48,581 nucleotides of DNA from Bacillota bacterium (GCA_023426575.1 JAFAAL010000028.1:1-48581), one strand, 5' to 3'. Counted from the stretch's first letter, positions 32,234 to 42,008 are shown. The notes: generated from the sequence alone by a model not told the origin. Program-made: numbers and translations.

Positions 32234-33547
32234 ATGACTCATTTTAGTGATTATCCTCTGGCGCAGAGTTCCATCTCAGCGCTCGCCGCGATGGGCATAA
32301 CTGAGCCCACCGCCATTCAGGCTCAGGTTATCGAGCCCCTCTTAAACGGCCACGACGTCATCGCCAAGGCGCCAACGGGCACGGGCAAGACCTTTGCCTT
32401 TGCCCTGCCGCTTCTCGAGCGCATTAGAGCTGACGGAGGGCCCATCCAGGCGATGATTCTTGCTCCGACGCGCGAGCTCGCCTTGCAAATTGCCGAAGAT
32501 ATCGAGAGCCTCATCAAGGAGCGCCCTGAATTCAGCCTCGCTCTCGTCTATGGCGGCCAGGCCTACGGTCATCAGCGGAGAGCGCTGAGCCAAGCTCAGA
32601 TTCTAGTCGCGACGCCAGGCCGTCTCCTCGACCACCTCGGGCAGCGCAGTCTCCACCTCAAGAACTGTCGCTATATCGTCCTCGACGAGGCGGACCGCAT
32701 GGTCGATATGGGCTTCATTGATGAAGTAAAAAAGATACTCAATCGTCTGCCCGAGGAGCGCCAGCTCAGTCTCTTCTCGGCGACACTTTCACGTTCTGTT
32801 CAGGATATCTCTTGGGTCTATCAACACGCGCCTCGCGAATTTCAAGTCGCGGCCCTCGATGAGAATAAACCTCAGATTGAGGCTTTTCACACGCTTGCCA
32901 ACGGCCCTCAACGCGTTCAGGCTCTCCTCGAGTTCTGCCAGGAAAAGAGCCTCGACCGCGGCCTGATCTTTACCAATATGAAGCAGTCGGCAGAAATCAT
33001 TGCCAGGCGCCTGCAGACCCGGGGACAGACGGCATCGCACCTCCATGGCGGACTCAGCCAGAAGCAAAGAGAGCGCATTCTCTCTGACTTTCGCCAGGGC
33101 CAAATCGCTTTCCTAGTGGCGACCGACCTGGCCGCTCGCGGCCTCGACATCGAGGATGTCGAACTGGTCGTCAACTACGATATTCCGATGGAAAATGAGA
33201 ATTACATCCATCGGATCGGACGGACGGGCCGTGCAGGAAGTACGGGCTATGCGCTGACCTTTTATACGGAGAGTTCCGAGGCGAGGCTGCGCGAGCTCCT
33301 CCGGCGGACAAAGCAGGAGAGCACACGCTGGCACTGGAGTGGTGAGGGCGGCACAAATCTCAATTGGCTCCCCGCCACCGCTATTGACGAGTCACAGTTG
33401 GCGGCCAAGTTCAAGGCGAGGCAAGAGCGCCAGAAGCCGAGGCGATCTTCAGCTCAGAGTGGATCCTCACAGTCTCAAAAGAGACGACCCCGCGGGCAGC
33501 AGGGTCGTCAGGGTCGTCAGAGTCGTGGGCGTCGCGGCCAAGCTTAA
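32234..33547 (+). CDS. DEAD-box ATP-dependent RNA helicase
   Basis: 437 aa. Q-motif region (EPTAIQAQVI), APTGTGKT (46-53), PTRELALQ, DEAD (151-154), SAT, and C-terminal ARGLDIEDVELVVNYD and HRIGRTGRAG. The final 60 or so residues are basic and rich in Arg, Gly and Gln (RGQQGRQGRQSRGRRG), an RNA-binding tail as in CshA/RhlE-type helicases. Probably acts in RNA decay, ribosome assembly or cold adaptation. Divergent from hflX, convergent with the phosphosugar mutase (18-nt gap). Confidence 0.94.
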   Translation: MTHFSDYPLAQSSISALAAMGITEPTAIQAQVIEPLLNGHDVIAKAPTGTGKTFAFALPLLERIRADGGPIQAMILAPTRELALQIAEDIESLIKERPEFSLALVYGGQAYGHQRRALSQAQILVATPGRLLDHLGQRSLHLKNCRYIVLDEADRMVDMGFIDEVKKILNRLPEERQLSLFSATLSRSVQDISWVYQHAPREFQVAALDENKPQIEAFHTLANGPQRVQALLEFCQEKSLDRGLIFTNMKQSAEIIARRLQTRGQTASHLHGGLSQKQRERILSDFRQGQIAFLVATDLAARGLDIEDVELVVNYDIPMENENYIHRIGRTGRAGSTGYALTFYTESSEARLRELLRRTKQESTRWHWSGEGGTNLNWLPATAIDESQLAAKFKARQERQKPRRSSAQSGSSQSQKRRPRGQQGRQGRQSRGRRGQA

Positions 33548-33565
33548 ATTCCGAGAGTCCTCACG

Positions 33566-35320
33566 CTAGTCTTCAGCAGGGCCGAGGAGCGCTTCCACCT
33601 CGGCAATAATGGACTCGGCGGCAGCTTCCAGCTTGCGCTGAGCCAGGTCCTCATCTCGCTCGTAGAAGCCCATGTAGATTTTAATCTTGGGCTCGGTTCC
33701 CGAGGGTCGCACACAGAAGAAGTCGAGCTCACCCAGCTCATAGAGGAGGACGTTGGACTCCGGAAGATCAATCGGCTCTCGCGCCCCCGTCTCCAGGTCC
33801 AGGTTCTCCCGCAGCTGGTAGTCTTTCACTCGCTTGACTCCGAGCTTTCTAAAGAGCTCATTCTTACGATTTCTCAATTCTGCCATGCAGCCTTGAATCT
33901 GTTCTGCACCCGACTTGCCCGGACGGACAAAGGAAAGTGATTTTTCAGCCGCATAGCCGTAGCGGGCATAGAGGGTCTGCAGGCGGTCATAGAGGGTCTC
34001 GCCCCGCTCGGCAGCGACGGCGGCCATCTCAGCGACGACGAGACTTGTGATGCAGGCATCCTTATCTCGAACCTCCGTCCCTGTCGTGAAGCCAATGGCC
34101 TCCTCATAGCCGAATTGGAAGTGCTGATCCCCCTCTTCATCGCGTAATTTCACTTGTTCCGCAATATATTTGAAGCCCGTCAAGACTTCATAGAGATCCA
34201 CACCGTAGTGTTCCGCGACTCGCCTCGGCAATTTGCCCGAGACAATGGTCTGCACACAAAATGAGCGCTCAGCCAAGAGGCCGAGATCGCGCCGCGTCTC
34301 GAGCAGGTAGTCCATGAGGAGGAACCCCGTCTGATTGCCCGTCAAAATATTGAATTCTCCCGCACGATTTCTCACGGCGAGCCCCAGGCGATCGGCATCG
34401 GGATCCGTAGCGAAGAGGAGGTCGGCCTGCTCTGCTTCCGCCAGGGCGAATCCGAGAGCCATCGCCTCAGGATCTTCTGGATTGGGATAAGGAGTCGTCG
34501 GGAAATCGGGATTGGGCTCTGTCTGCTCTGGCACGAGAATAATATGTTCGAAACCGAGCTCTTTTAGGATGCGACAGACCGGCTTACGCCCTGCCCCATA
34601 GAGCGGCGTGTAGACAATCTTAATATCCTTTTGCCGCGTGATGGCATCTTGTCTTAAGACATAGCGGTGCAAGCGCTCATTGAAGGCATCGTCGAGCTCC
34701 GTCGACAATTCGTTCCAGCAATCAGAGGATTGCGCCTCTTCAAGCGATATCACCCCGGAGAGAAGAGCTGGGAGATCCTGAATTTCCTCCATTTCAGCCG
34801 CCACTTCTGCCGCCGCCTCGGGTGGCAGCTGAGCGCCCGTGATGTCGTAGACCTTGAAGCCGTTGTAGCGCTTGGGATTGTGGCTCGCGGTGATCATGAC
34901 GCCCCCTGCACAGTGATAGTGCCGCACGGCAAAGGCTAATAGCGGCACCGCCCGAATCTCATCGGAGAGGTAGACATTGATCCCGTGCATGACGAAGATG
35001 CGTGCCGTCAACTCGGCAAATTCTCGAGAGAAATGCCGCGTGTCATAGGAGATGGCGAGCCCCTGCTCACAATAGTCCCTCCCCTGCTTTTCAAAAAAGC
35101 GTGCATAGCCCTCGGCCGCTCGGGCCACCGTGTAGAGATTCATGCGATTGCGTCCCGCTTCGAGCAGGCCGCGGAGCCCCGCAGTACCAAATTCAAGATC
35201 CTTGTAGAAGCGATCTTCAATCTCTTCCTCTGATTTCAAGGCAGCGAGCTCTGCTCTCGTCTTCTCATCCAAGAGCGGATGATTCAGCCAGTCCTGATAG
35301 GACTTCTTATATTCTTTCAT
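33566..35320 (-). CDS. Phospho-sugar mutase (PGM/PMM family), possible phosphopentomutase
   Basis: 584 aa, size of the PGM2/PgcA-like branch of alpha-D-phosphohexomutases. Catalytic serine loop MITASHNPKRYNG (Ser146), metal loop DPDADR (near 320) and the C-terminal phosphate-binding RPSGTEPK. The family interconverts sugar 1- and 6-phosphates; members of this branch can act on ribose phosphates. It starts 1 nt after the nucleoside hydrolase stop, in an operon with deoD, so conversion of ribose 1-phosphate to ribose 5-phosphate is an attractive role (inference). GGAGAGG lies before ATG. Confidence 0.9.
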   Translation of the reverse strand: MKEYKKSYQDWLNHPLLDEKTRAELAALKSEEEIEDRFYKDLEFGTAGLRGLLEAGRNRMNLYTVARAAEGYARFFEKQGRDYCEQGLAISYDTRHFSREFAELTARIFVMHGINVYLSDEIRAVPLLAFAVRHYHCAGGVMITASHNPKRYNGFKVYDITGAQLPPEAAAEVAAEMEEIQDLPALLSGVISLEEAQSSDCWNELSTELDDAFNERLHRYVLRQDAITRQKDIKIVYTPLYGAGRKPVCRILKELGFEHIILVPEQTEPNPDFPTTPYPNPEDPEAMALGFALAEAEQADLLFATDPDADRLGLAVRNRAGEFNILTGNQTGFLLMDYLLETRRDLGLLAERSFCVQTIVSGKLPRRVAEHYGVDLYEVLTGFKYIAEQVKLRDEEGDQHFQFGYEEAIGFTTGTEVRDKDACITSLVVAEMAAVAAERGETLYDRLQTLYARYGYAAEKSLSFVRPGKSGAEQIQGCMAELRNRKNELFRKLGVKRVKDYQLRENLDLETGAREPIDLPESNVLLYELGELDFFCVRPSGTEPKIKIYMGFYERDEDLAQRKLEAAAESIIAEVEALLGPAED

Positions 35321-35321
35321 C

Positions 35322-36239
35322 TTAAACCTCTCCTTCTAAAATACTGCAGATCTCATTGAGAAAAGCCTCACGATTGAGTTGAAAGAAGACATGGCAGTTA
35401 TTGGGCTGCCTCTGACCCAGGCGGATGTCACGATAGCTCTGTCCTCTGGCGGGGCCATCTGTCGTATCGACCTGAACATAGCAGTCTTCGCCCTGCAAGA
35501 TCTCGGGATTGGTCAGAGCGAGAATCGCCACGGGGTCGTGCATCGCCGTATCCTCGCGCTGATAGGCTGCGAGAATCTCCGTCACGAGGGCCGCACGCGC
35601 GCCCCCAAGAGATTGAAATCTTCTGAGGTCCTCATCCGTGATATAGGCCTGCTGGGTGACATCGAGTCCCGCCATGAGGATCGGCACGCCTGAGTTCATG
35701 ACAATTTGCGCCGCCTCGGGATCGACGTAGAAATTGAATTCAGCCCGGGGCGTGACATTGCCCGTGCTGATGGCGCCACCCATGAGCGAGATCTGCTTGA
35801 CCTGACATTTCAGTTCTGGGCGGGCGAGAAAGAGCGTTGCGATATTAGTCAGAGGGCCGAGCGCAATGATCGTCACTGGCCTCTCGGCCGCCTCTAAAAT
35901 GCTGACAATGCGCTGGAAGGCTGAAAGCTCGTCGAGCTTTGCGAGACCATAAGGGGCAAAACGCTGGGCCTGGCCCCCGAATCCATCTCTCCCGTGGGTG
36001 AGAGCAGCCGTCACCTGTGCCTTGACCAGCGGCTGAGAGGCGCCCTGCGAGACGGGACAAGTAAGATTTAGAAACGACTTTAGAAGTCTCGCGTTATGCG
36101 TTGTGTATTCCAGCTCGACATTGCCCGCAACCGTCGTGATCGCGAGAATCTCGAGCTCTTTTTTTTGACTTGCCAAGATCAGGGCGAGTGCATCGTCCAC
36201 TCCTGGATCACAGTCGATAATGACGGGGATTCTGTCCAT
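35322..36239 (-). CDS. Inosine-uridine-preferring nucleoside hydrolase
   Basis: 305 aa from ATG 36239 (MDRIPVIIDCDPGVDDALAL), with a purine-rich site upstream; a longer frame adds 16 residues and overlaps deoD's end region. The Ca2+-binding signature D9-x-D11-x3-D15-D16 is intact, as are LGPLTNIA and MGGA. The enzyme hydrolyses ribonucleosides to base and ribose. Second gene of deoD-iunH-mutase. Confidence 0.93.
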   Translation of the reverse strand: MDRIPVIIDCDPGVDDALALILASQKKELEILAITTVAGNVELEYTTHNARLLKSFLNLTCPVSQGASQPLVKAQVTAALTHGRDGFGGQAQRFAPYGLAKLDELSAFQRIVSILEAAERPVTIIALGPLTNIATLFLARPELKCQVKQISLMGGAISTGNVTPRAEFNFYVDPEAAQIVMNSGVPILMAGLDVTQQAYITDEDLRRFQSLGGARAALVTEILAAYQREDTAMHDPVAILALTNPEILQGEDCYVQVDTTDGPARGQSYRDIRLGQRQPNNCHVFFQLNREAFLNEICSILEGEV

Positions 36240-36288
36240 CTCTCGGCCTCTTTCCTGAATCTCCGGCGCGGGGATCAGCCCCATCACG

Positions 36289-37014
36289 CTATGCTTCGGG
36301 AGCGATCTCGAGAGCCAGCTCCATCATCTGGGTGTAGCCCTGCTGCCGCGCCTCTGCCGAATCGGCCTCATTGCCGACAATTGAGTCGCTGATGGTAAAC
36401 ATTGCAAGGCTCCTCTTGCCGAGGCGACGCGCTGTCGTAAAGAGTCCAGCAGCCTCCATTTCCACACAGAGGACGCCGTAGCGCATGAGATTATCCATCG
36501 CCTGAGGATCTGGCTCGCCGTAGAACTGATCGCTGCTCAGGACAGTCCCCACATGCGTCGTAATACCCATCTCCTGGGCACGATCACGGGCCTGAACCAA
36601 GAGGTCAAAATCTGGCGTCGGACAGAAGCGATACTTGCCGAAGACGCCGTCATTGATCGCCGAATCGGTGACCGCAGCCGTGGCGATGACGAGATCTCGA
36701 AGCTGGATCTCCTTTTGCAGGCAGCCAGCTGTCCCGATTCTCATAATCGTCTCGACCCCGTAGAAATTGAAGAGCTCGTAGTAGTAGATCATCGAGGAGG
36801 GGATGCCCATGCCAGAGCCCATGACAGAGACCCGCTTCCCCTTATACTCTCCGGTGAAGCCGAGCATCCCGCGCGTCTGATTAAATTGATGGACATTGCT
36901 GAGATAGGTCTCGGCAATGAACTTGGCGCGCAGGGGATCTCCTGGCATCAGGACGGTCGGGGCGATTTCCTCGGGGCTCTTGGCCTCGATGTGGGGGGTG
37001 GGAATATGAGACAT
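36289..37014 (-). CDS. deoD: Purine nucleoside phosphorylase DeoD
   Basis: 241 aa. Hexameric-type PNP: MPGDPLRAKFIAETYL (phosphate loop with GDPLR), GSGMGIPS, RIGTAG, and VEMEAAGLF (substrate Glu) followed by ISDSI (catalytic Asp). Converts purine (deoxy)nucleosides plus phosphate to base and (deoxy)ribose 1-phosphate. Leads the operon; ribose 1-phosphate could pass to the mutase two genes downstream. AAGGAGG lies before ATG. Confidence 0.95.
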   Translation of the reverse strand: MSHIPTPHIEAKSPEEIAPTVLMPGDPLRAKFIAETYLSNVHQFNQTRGMLGFTGEYKGKRVSVMGSGMGIPSSMIYYYELFNFYGVETIMRIGTAGCLQKEIQLRDLVIATAAVTDSAINDGVFGKYRFCPTPDFDLLVQARDRAQEMGITTHVGTVLSSDQFYGEPDPQAMDNLMRYGVLCVEMEAAGLFTTARRLGKRSLAMFTISDSIVGNEADSAEARQQGYTQMMELALEIAPEA

Positions 37015-37095
37015 GGGGACCTCCTTCTCTTCTTCGCGTTTTACGCAGAATCGTGAATAGTTTAACTAAGAGAAATCATAGGAAAGATCTAGGAG

Positions 37096-38739
37096 CTAGT
37101 CAATTGGCCGCAGGTTCAGGATGCTGCGTATGCGCCCTTGCAGAAGCCGAGCCTCGCGGAGTCCAATCGCCAGAGAGCCGATGTAATAGGCCCCGAAGCC
37201 GATAGCCAATTTGAGGCCAAAGACGATCAGCTGAATCAGCTTCTGCGTCGGTGCCCAGGGGATTGATCTCAGGGCATAGAGGACGAGCGCCATCAAGAGT
37301 CCAGGAAGCACAAGTCTGATGGCAAAGGGCAGGAGCCGCGTCGGCCTCAGCTCTTTACGGTGGAGGCGATAGGCCTGGTAGACCAGAATCGCCGCGAGAA
37401 CAGAGTAACTCGCGTGCGCCATGCCGATACCCGCCAAACCGAAGTCGAAGACACGCGTATACAAGAGGATAAAGAGCGGATTCATCAGGAGGCTGACGAT
37501 GCCGATGAAAAGCGTCAGACGTGTGACCTTGCGTGCGTAAAAGGCCTGATTCGTCAAGAAAATGATCGATTGGGCGATCATCGAGATACAGAACCAGCGC
37601 ATGACGGAGGCCGTGAGAGCCACCTCCTCTGCCGCATAATTGGCAACATTCCATTGGAAGATGGCCTGGATCGTGTCAAAATTTAAGACCGCGAAGCCGA
37701 TGGCAAAGGGCAGCGTAAAGAAGAGAATACGGCGCAGGGAGAGGCTGTAGAGCTTCCTGACCTTATCATTTTCACCACGGGCGAGGAAGGTCGAGAGATT
37801 GGGGAGGGCAACATTGCCGATACCGACCGCGATGATGCCATAGGGCAGCGTCCAGGTCGTCGAGGCCTGGCGAATCGAGGTGACGGCCCCAGCATAGTTA
37901 CTCGCAAAATGGTACATGATCATGAAGTTCAGCTGCAGGACCGAGCCTGAGAGCAATGTGGGAATGGCAAGACGGAGAAGCCGGCGGAAGCCCTGGTCCT
38001 CGAAGTCGAGGGAGAGGCGAAAGTTCATCAGCTCACGCCGGGCAAAGAAGGCGGCAAAGATAAAATAGAGGAGCGCTGAGAGGACGACAGACCAGGCAAC
38101 TTTCTTCACGGCTTCTTCTGTCGAAGCACCAAAGAGCAGGAGACTGACCATGTAGGCGATGTTGTAGATGACGACGCCAAAAGAAGCGGGACCGAAGCGC
38201 TTATAGGCCTGGAGCACGCCATTGGTCAGGGAGATACAGACCATGAGGAAAGTCTGTAGAAGGAGAATGCGGCTCACGGGAATAATTAAGTGGGTCATCG
38301 CTGCCAATTCTGGAGCCTGACCTCCCTTCCCCTCGCCGAGGAGAAGGTCCGTAAGGAAAGGCGCGAGCATAAAGGTAATCAGGAGGATCGCCGCCATCAT
38401 GATGAGGAAAAAGGAGGCAAAGGTATTGACGGAGCGCCAGGTCTTGCGCTCGCGACCGCGTTCGAGACCGTGCGCCAAGGTCGGTGTCATGACTGCCGCC
38501 ACAGCACCGCCGATCAGAAGCTCAAACATCAGGTCGGGGAGCTGAAAAGAGAAGATATATGCGTCTGAGAGGAGTCCGTAGCCAAATTTCGGGACGATGA
38601 GAATCTCCCTCAAGAAGCCCGTGATTTTGACCAGAAACATCGCAAAGACCGTGATGATGGTCGCCTCAGCGATTCCTCTGGCCGATGATGCGCGCTCCCG
38701 TCGTTGCAGCTCCAGTTCAGTGAAGTCTCGATTTTGCAT
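37096..38739 (-). CDS. murJ: Lipid II flippase MurJ
   Basis: 547 aa, about 14 membrane helices, MOP superfamily. Typical MurJ elements: AEATIITVFAMFLVKITGFLREILIVPKFG near the N-terminus (the conserved Arg), then SDAYIFSFQLPDLMFELLIGGAV, and GLAGIGMAHASYSV later. It flips lipid II across the membrane for peptidoglycan synthesis. The N-terminal 30 residues are charged and cytoplasmic. Single gene; GGGGAGG lies upstream of ATG. Confidence 0.92.
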   Translation of the reverse strand: MQNRDFTELELQRRERASSARGIAEATIITVFAMFLVKITGFLREILIVPKFGYGLLSDAYIFSFQLPDLMFELLIGGAVAAVMTPTLAHGLERGRERKTWRSVNTFASFFLIMMAAILLITFMLAPFLTDLLLGEGKGGQAPELAAMTHLIIPVSRILLLQTFLMVCISLTNGVLQAYKRFGPASFGVVIYNIAYMVSLLLFGASTEEAVKKVAWSVVLSALLYFIFAAFFARRELMNFRLSLDFEDQGFRRLLRLAIPTLLSGSVLQLNFMIMYHFASNYAGAVTSIRQASTTWTLPYGIIAVGIGNVALPNLSTFLARGENDKVRKLYSLSLRRILFFTLPFAIGFAVLNFDTIQAIFQWNVANYAAEEVALTASVMRWFCISMIAQSIIFLTNQAFYARKVTRLTLFIGIVSLLMNPLFILLYTRVFDFGLAGIGMAHASYSVLAAILVYQAYRLHRKELRPTRLLPFAIRLVLPGLLMALVLYALRSIPWAPTQKLIQLIVFGLKLAIGFGAYYIGSLAIGLREARLLQGRIRSILNLRPID

Positions 38740-38790
38740 CTCTTAGACGCCTCCCCTAAAGGTCAAAGTCAAAATTTCTCTTAGTATACA

Positions 38791-39726
38791 TTAAAAGCAA
38801 AGTCTGCTGAATTCTGGAGATGACAGTCTAGGCGCCAGCTCTTCTCGCAAGCCTAGAACGTAGTAAAGGGCTGCCATATGATCCGCTGTTCCGCCAGGCG
38901 AGGCATTCTCAGCGATAAAGGCCTGGTCAAGTTCTAAGAGGAGCCTTTCGAGCTTTAGGGCAGCAGCTGCAGGAATATCGCCCTCCAGCTGCTGCCAAAA
39001 CAAGCTGACTTCCTCTTGAATTCTCGTCTGCCAAAATCTCGCCCGCAGCTCCCCCAAACGATGGTAGAAGTTACTGTCCTCGAGCACCGCCATTGTCTCG
39101 AGGAGTGCGAGCTTGGCCGCAAGCTCTGGCAGCTGAGTGTGTGCGAGCGCGCGCTCATAAGAGGGTAAAGTGATCTCAAAGAAGGTCGCAAATCCTGAGA
39201 CAGCCTCTTCCCTCGCCCCTCTCCGCCCGCTCTTACAATGCGCCTGATAGCCGAAACCTCTGAGGTATTCATCAGATTTCTCGCTGTAGTCTCTGAGCAC
39301 GGGCCTGGCGATCTCTCGGATGGACTGGCGCCAGCTCAACTCGTCCGGGAAATTTTGGGCTGCGAAACTTGCGTCGATCAGGGCATAAGTCAAGATCGAG
39401 AAGAAAAAGACGATGCCCTTATAGGTGTTGACGGGTGGGGCTTTTTGAAAGATTTTGGCTTCGGCCTCGCGACCGAGCTGACGAAGTTCTCTAAAGCGCT
39501 CAAGCGCTGTGAGTTCCTCTCTCTGATGAGCAGCCGCGAGCTGAACGCTGCGAGAGACGAGAGCTCCAATATGCGGGATATCGCCACACATCAGCGCATA
39601 GTCCATGTCTGTGTGGGCGCCGCTGTTATTGCGGTCGACGAGACCTGGCTTAGGTGTCAAATTGAGCTCTTGAAGGAGAGCCGTCTCTGCGAGACGCGCG
39701 CAGTGCGAGGCGACGGAAGCGGTCAT
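38791..39726 (-). CDS. citG: Triphosphoribosyl-dephospho-CoA synthase CitG-like
   Basis: 311 aa. CitG/MdcB family: EVNLTPKPGLVDR-like LNLTPKPGLVDRNNSGAHTDMD, then PPVNTYKGIVFFFSIL, and GTADHMAALYYVLG at the end. The enzyme makes the prosthetic-group precursor of citrate lyase or malonate decarboxylase. No lyase or decarboxylase genes are in the window. The start overlaps the stop of the upstream P-loop gene (TAATG), so the two are translationally coupled, an unusual partnership for CitG. Confidence 0.87.
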   Translation of the reverse strand: MTASVASHCARLAETALLQELNLTPKPGLVDRNNSGAHTDMDYALMCGDIPHIGALVSRSVQLAAAHQREELTALERFRELRQLGREAEAKIFQKAPPVNTYKGIVFFFSILTYALIDASFAAQNFPDELSWRQSIREIARPVLRDYSEKSDEYLRGFGYQAHCKSGRRGAREEAVSGFATFFEITLPSYERALAHTQLPELAAKLALLETMAVLEDSNFYHRLGELRARFWQTRIQEEVSLFWQQLEGDIPAAAALKLERLLLELDQAFIAENASPGGTADHMAALYYVLGLREELAPRLSSPEFSRLCF

Positions 39727-40649
39727 TAGGGCACGATCTGATTGAGATCCTCGAGGCGCGGGTCATAGGTGAAGCCGACAGTCCCGACCAATTGATAGCG
39801 ATTTGTGATGCTCTCTCGAATGAACTCGGGGTGAAGCTTGAAGTGGGAGATTTGTCCCGTGCTCTCGACGTGCATCCGAGGTCCCGTGCAGTAGTGGGTG
39901 ATCTCCCCAACGGTGATGTGGAAGTCATCCTTGTATGAGATGGGGAGGTCGGCGGCAATCAGTTTTTTCACACGTGTCTCGAGCTCTAAGATATCGATCT
40001 CAGGCTTCTCCTCAAAGGTCAGGACGAAGCCGTGCCGGACGTCATCGTGCTCATATTTACCGATGCCCATCTCGCCCAGTTCGTGCTCGACCAGATCCTC
40101 GGCCGAGTGGGCCATCTTCCGATAGATGACGGAGGGCATGACGATTTTTGCAATATCTTCAGGCTCGGGACCGAAGACAGAGGGCCTCGTGATGATCAGC
40201 TCCTCGCCGACGCCGATCAGGAGGTGGGCATTGCGCTTCAAAGTCGGATAGATGAGTTCAAAGTGCTCAACAATGACCCTGCGATTGAGTTTTAAGGCAT
40301 CTTCGATCGCCTGGGCCAGGTCCCCCATCTGGTAGAAGCCCTGCTCGAAGCGGATATCGAGGTGGTAGGTATGCGGTTTAAAGAAACCCGTGTCATCGAG
40401 GTCCATGATCGGCAGGGGGCGGACGTTGACCCCTGAGTCGTCATTGGTCAGCTCGAGACCTGGAAACATCCCCTTGATCAGCATGGACTTGCCAGAGCCA
40501 GCCTCGCCGATGACACCTATGAGATTGTCATAGGGGCTGAGGTACATCTGGGCTATCTGGGCACCGGCGTCGGCCATGCGTATAGAGCCACGCGGTGCGA
40601 GGAGGACACTATAGAGATGGTTCTTCTGCATTCTCGCTGAATAGGACAT
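39726..40649 (-). CDS. P-loop NTPase with AlaRS-like second additional domain
   Basis: 307 aa. N-terminal half: Walker A GEAGSGKS (48-55), then LELTNDDSGVNVRPLP and an HPr-kinase- or nucleoside-kinase-like layout. C-terminal part (about 178-275) resembles the second additional domain of alanyl-tRNA synthetase and AlaX: AHSAEDLVEHEL, then C254-TGPRM-H260-VESTGQISHFKL, compare the CGGTHVxxTGxIxxFK motif. Known only as a conserved clostridial family, to my knowledge without a demonstrated function. Overlaps citG; AGGGAG lies before ATG. Role unknown; an acyl-carrier or tRNA-linked quality-control role are both guesses. Confidence 0.78.
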   Translation of the reverse strand: MSYSARMQKNHLYSVLLAPRGSIRMADAGAQIAQMYLSPYDNLIGVIGEAGSGKSMLIKGMFPGLELTNDDSGVNVRPLPIMDLDDTGFFKPHTYHLDIRFEQGFYQMGDLAQAIEDALKLNRRVIVEHFELIYPTLKRNAHLLIGVGEELIITRPSVFGPEPEDIAKIVMPSVIYRKMAHSAEDLVEHELGEMGIGKYEHDDVRHGFVLTFEEKPEIDILELETRVKKLIAADLPISYKDDFHITVGEITHYCTGPRMHVESTGQISHFKLHPEFIRESITNRYQLVGTVGFTYDPRLEDLNQIVP

Positions 40650-40745
40650 GGTCGTTCTCCCTTAAGTCGCTGTATTTTTTTCAATCTGATGTTATTTTAA
40701 CATAGAAGAAAGATGTTCATCCTGTTAGAAGGGAGCCTCTCTCAT

Positions 40746-41960
40746 ATGGACATTCAAAAGATGAAAGTGAGCGCCATGATGCACTACGGCCTCTACTCAG
40801 AGCTTGCCGGCTACTGGGAGGGTCAGCGCATCCCCTGGCTCTCTGAGTGGATTCAGCACACGGCCCAGATTCCACATGCAAGATATCGAGAACTTGCCGA
40901 AAGTTTTGATCCCAGGGATCTAGAGCCCGAACGCTTGGTCCGGGCATTTAAGGAATTTGGATTTTCGACTTTTTGTCTGACGGCCAAGCATCACGACGGC
41001 TTCGCCCTCTATCCCAGCGCCTATGGAAACTTTCACAGTGAGAGAGACATTGTCGGCGAATTTGCCGCTGCTTGTCAAAAATACGGGCTGCCTTTCTCCC
41101 TCTACTACTCACAGGCGCAGGACTGGGCAGAGCCCCAGGCCTACACCGCCTATCGCCAGGAAGAACCCCGCGATTTTGCCAGCTACTTTTATGGCAAGTG
41201 TCTACCACAAGTACGAGAACTTCTCACACAGTACGGGCCGATCTTCTCAATCTGGTTTGACACGCCCGATCGGATGCCTCGCGCCTATGCCGAAGAGCTC
41301 CGAGACACGGTCAAATCTCTCCAGCCCGACTGTCTGATCAGCGGTCGCATCGGCTATGGACTCGGCGACTACCGCGTCGTGGCCGACAATGCCCTGCCCT
41401 GCCGCCCCTGGACTGAAGCCTGGGAAGTGCCCGTCAGCCTCGGCGAAAGCTGGGGCTATAAGGAGGAGATCGAGGGACAGAAGACGCGCAGGGAGCTGCT
41501 CGAGACCCTCCTCAAGACGATCACGCGCGGTGGACACATGCTCTTAAACCTAGGCCCTATGGGCAGCGGAAAGATTTCCGAGCGGGATTGGGAGCTGTTT
41601 TCGGCTTTTGGCCAGTATTTAGAGGCTCATGGAGAGGCAATCTTCGAGACGGTCCCCTGTGATGTCCAAGTCTATGAACTGCCTGGAACCTACTGGCTCA
41701 TGAGTTCAGATCGACAGCTCTTGCACATCCACGTCTTAGAGCCTGAAAAGCTCCCAGAGTCTCACTTCGATCTCCTCGCCCTCGAGCGCGAAGCCAAGCA
41801 CGTTCTCTGGCGCAGCGAGGCGCTGAGAGGCCAAGCGATTCAGGGTTCATTTCAGAATATGCGTAATTTAGAGGGCGAGAGCTGTCTGCGCTTAAAGATT
41901 CCAGACCTCTTGCGTGATAGCGATCTGCCCTATACTGTGACGGTTTGCCTTGAGTTATGA
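40746..41960 (+). CDS. GH29 alpha-L-fucosidase family protein
   Basis: 404 aa from ATG 40746 (MDIQKMKVSAMMHYGLYSE), with GGGAG upstream. GH29 features: LTAKHHDGFALYPS (79-92), SLYYSQAQDW, FSIWFD172TPDR (nucleophile Asp172), and GGHMLLNLGP. No signal peptide, so it acts in the cytoplasm, probably on imported fucosides or related short glycans. Family members also include other exo-glycosidases; the substrate is not certain. Divergent from the P-loop gene. Confidence 0.88.
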   Translation: MDIQKMKVSAMMHYGLYSELAGYWEGQRIPWLSEWIQHTAQIPHARYRELAESFDPRDLEPERLVRAFKEFGFSTFCLTAKHHDGFALYPSAYGNFHSERDIVGEFAAACQKYGLPFSLYYSQAQDWAEPQAYTAYRQEEPRDFASYFYGKCLPQVRELLTQYGPIFSIWFDTPDRMPRAYAEELRDTVKSLQPDCLISGRIGYGLGDYRVVADNALPCRPWTEAWEVPVSLGESWGYKEEIEGQKTRRELLETLLKTITRGGHMLLNLGPMGSGKISERDWELFSAFGQYLEAHGEAIFETVPCDVQVYELPGTYWLMSSDRQLLHIHVLEPEKLPESHFDLLALEREAKHVLWRSEALRGQAIQGSFQNMRNLEGESCLRLKIPDLLRDSDLPYTVTVCLEL

Positions 41961-42008
41961 GGGCAGCAAGCTCTCATAAGCTCTCATTGATGGAGGATAT
42001 ACAATCTT

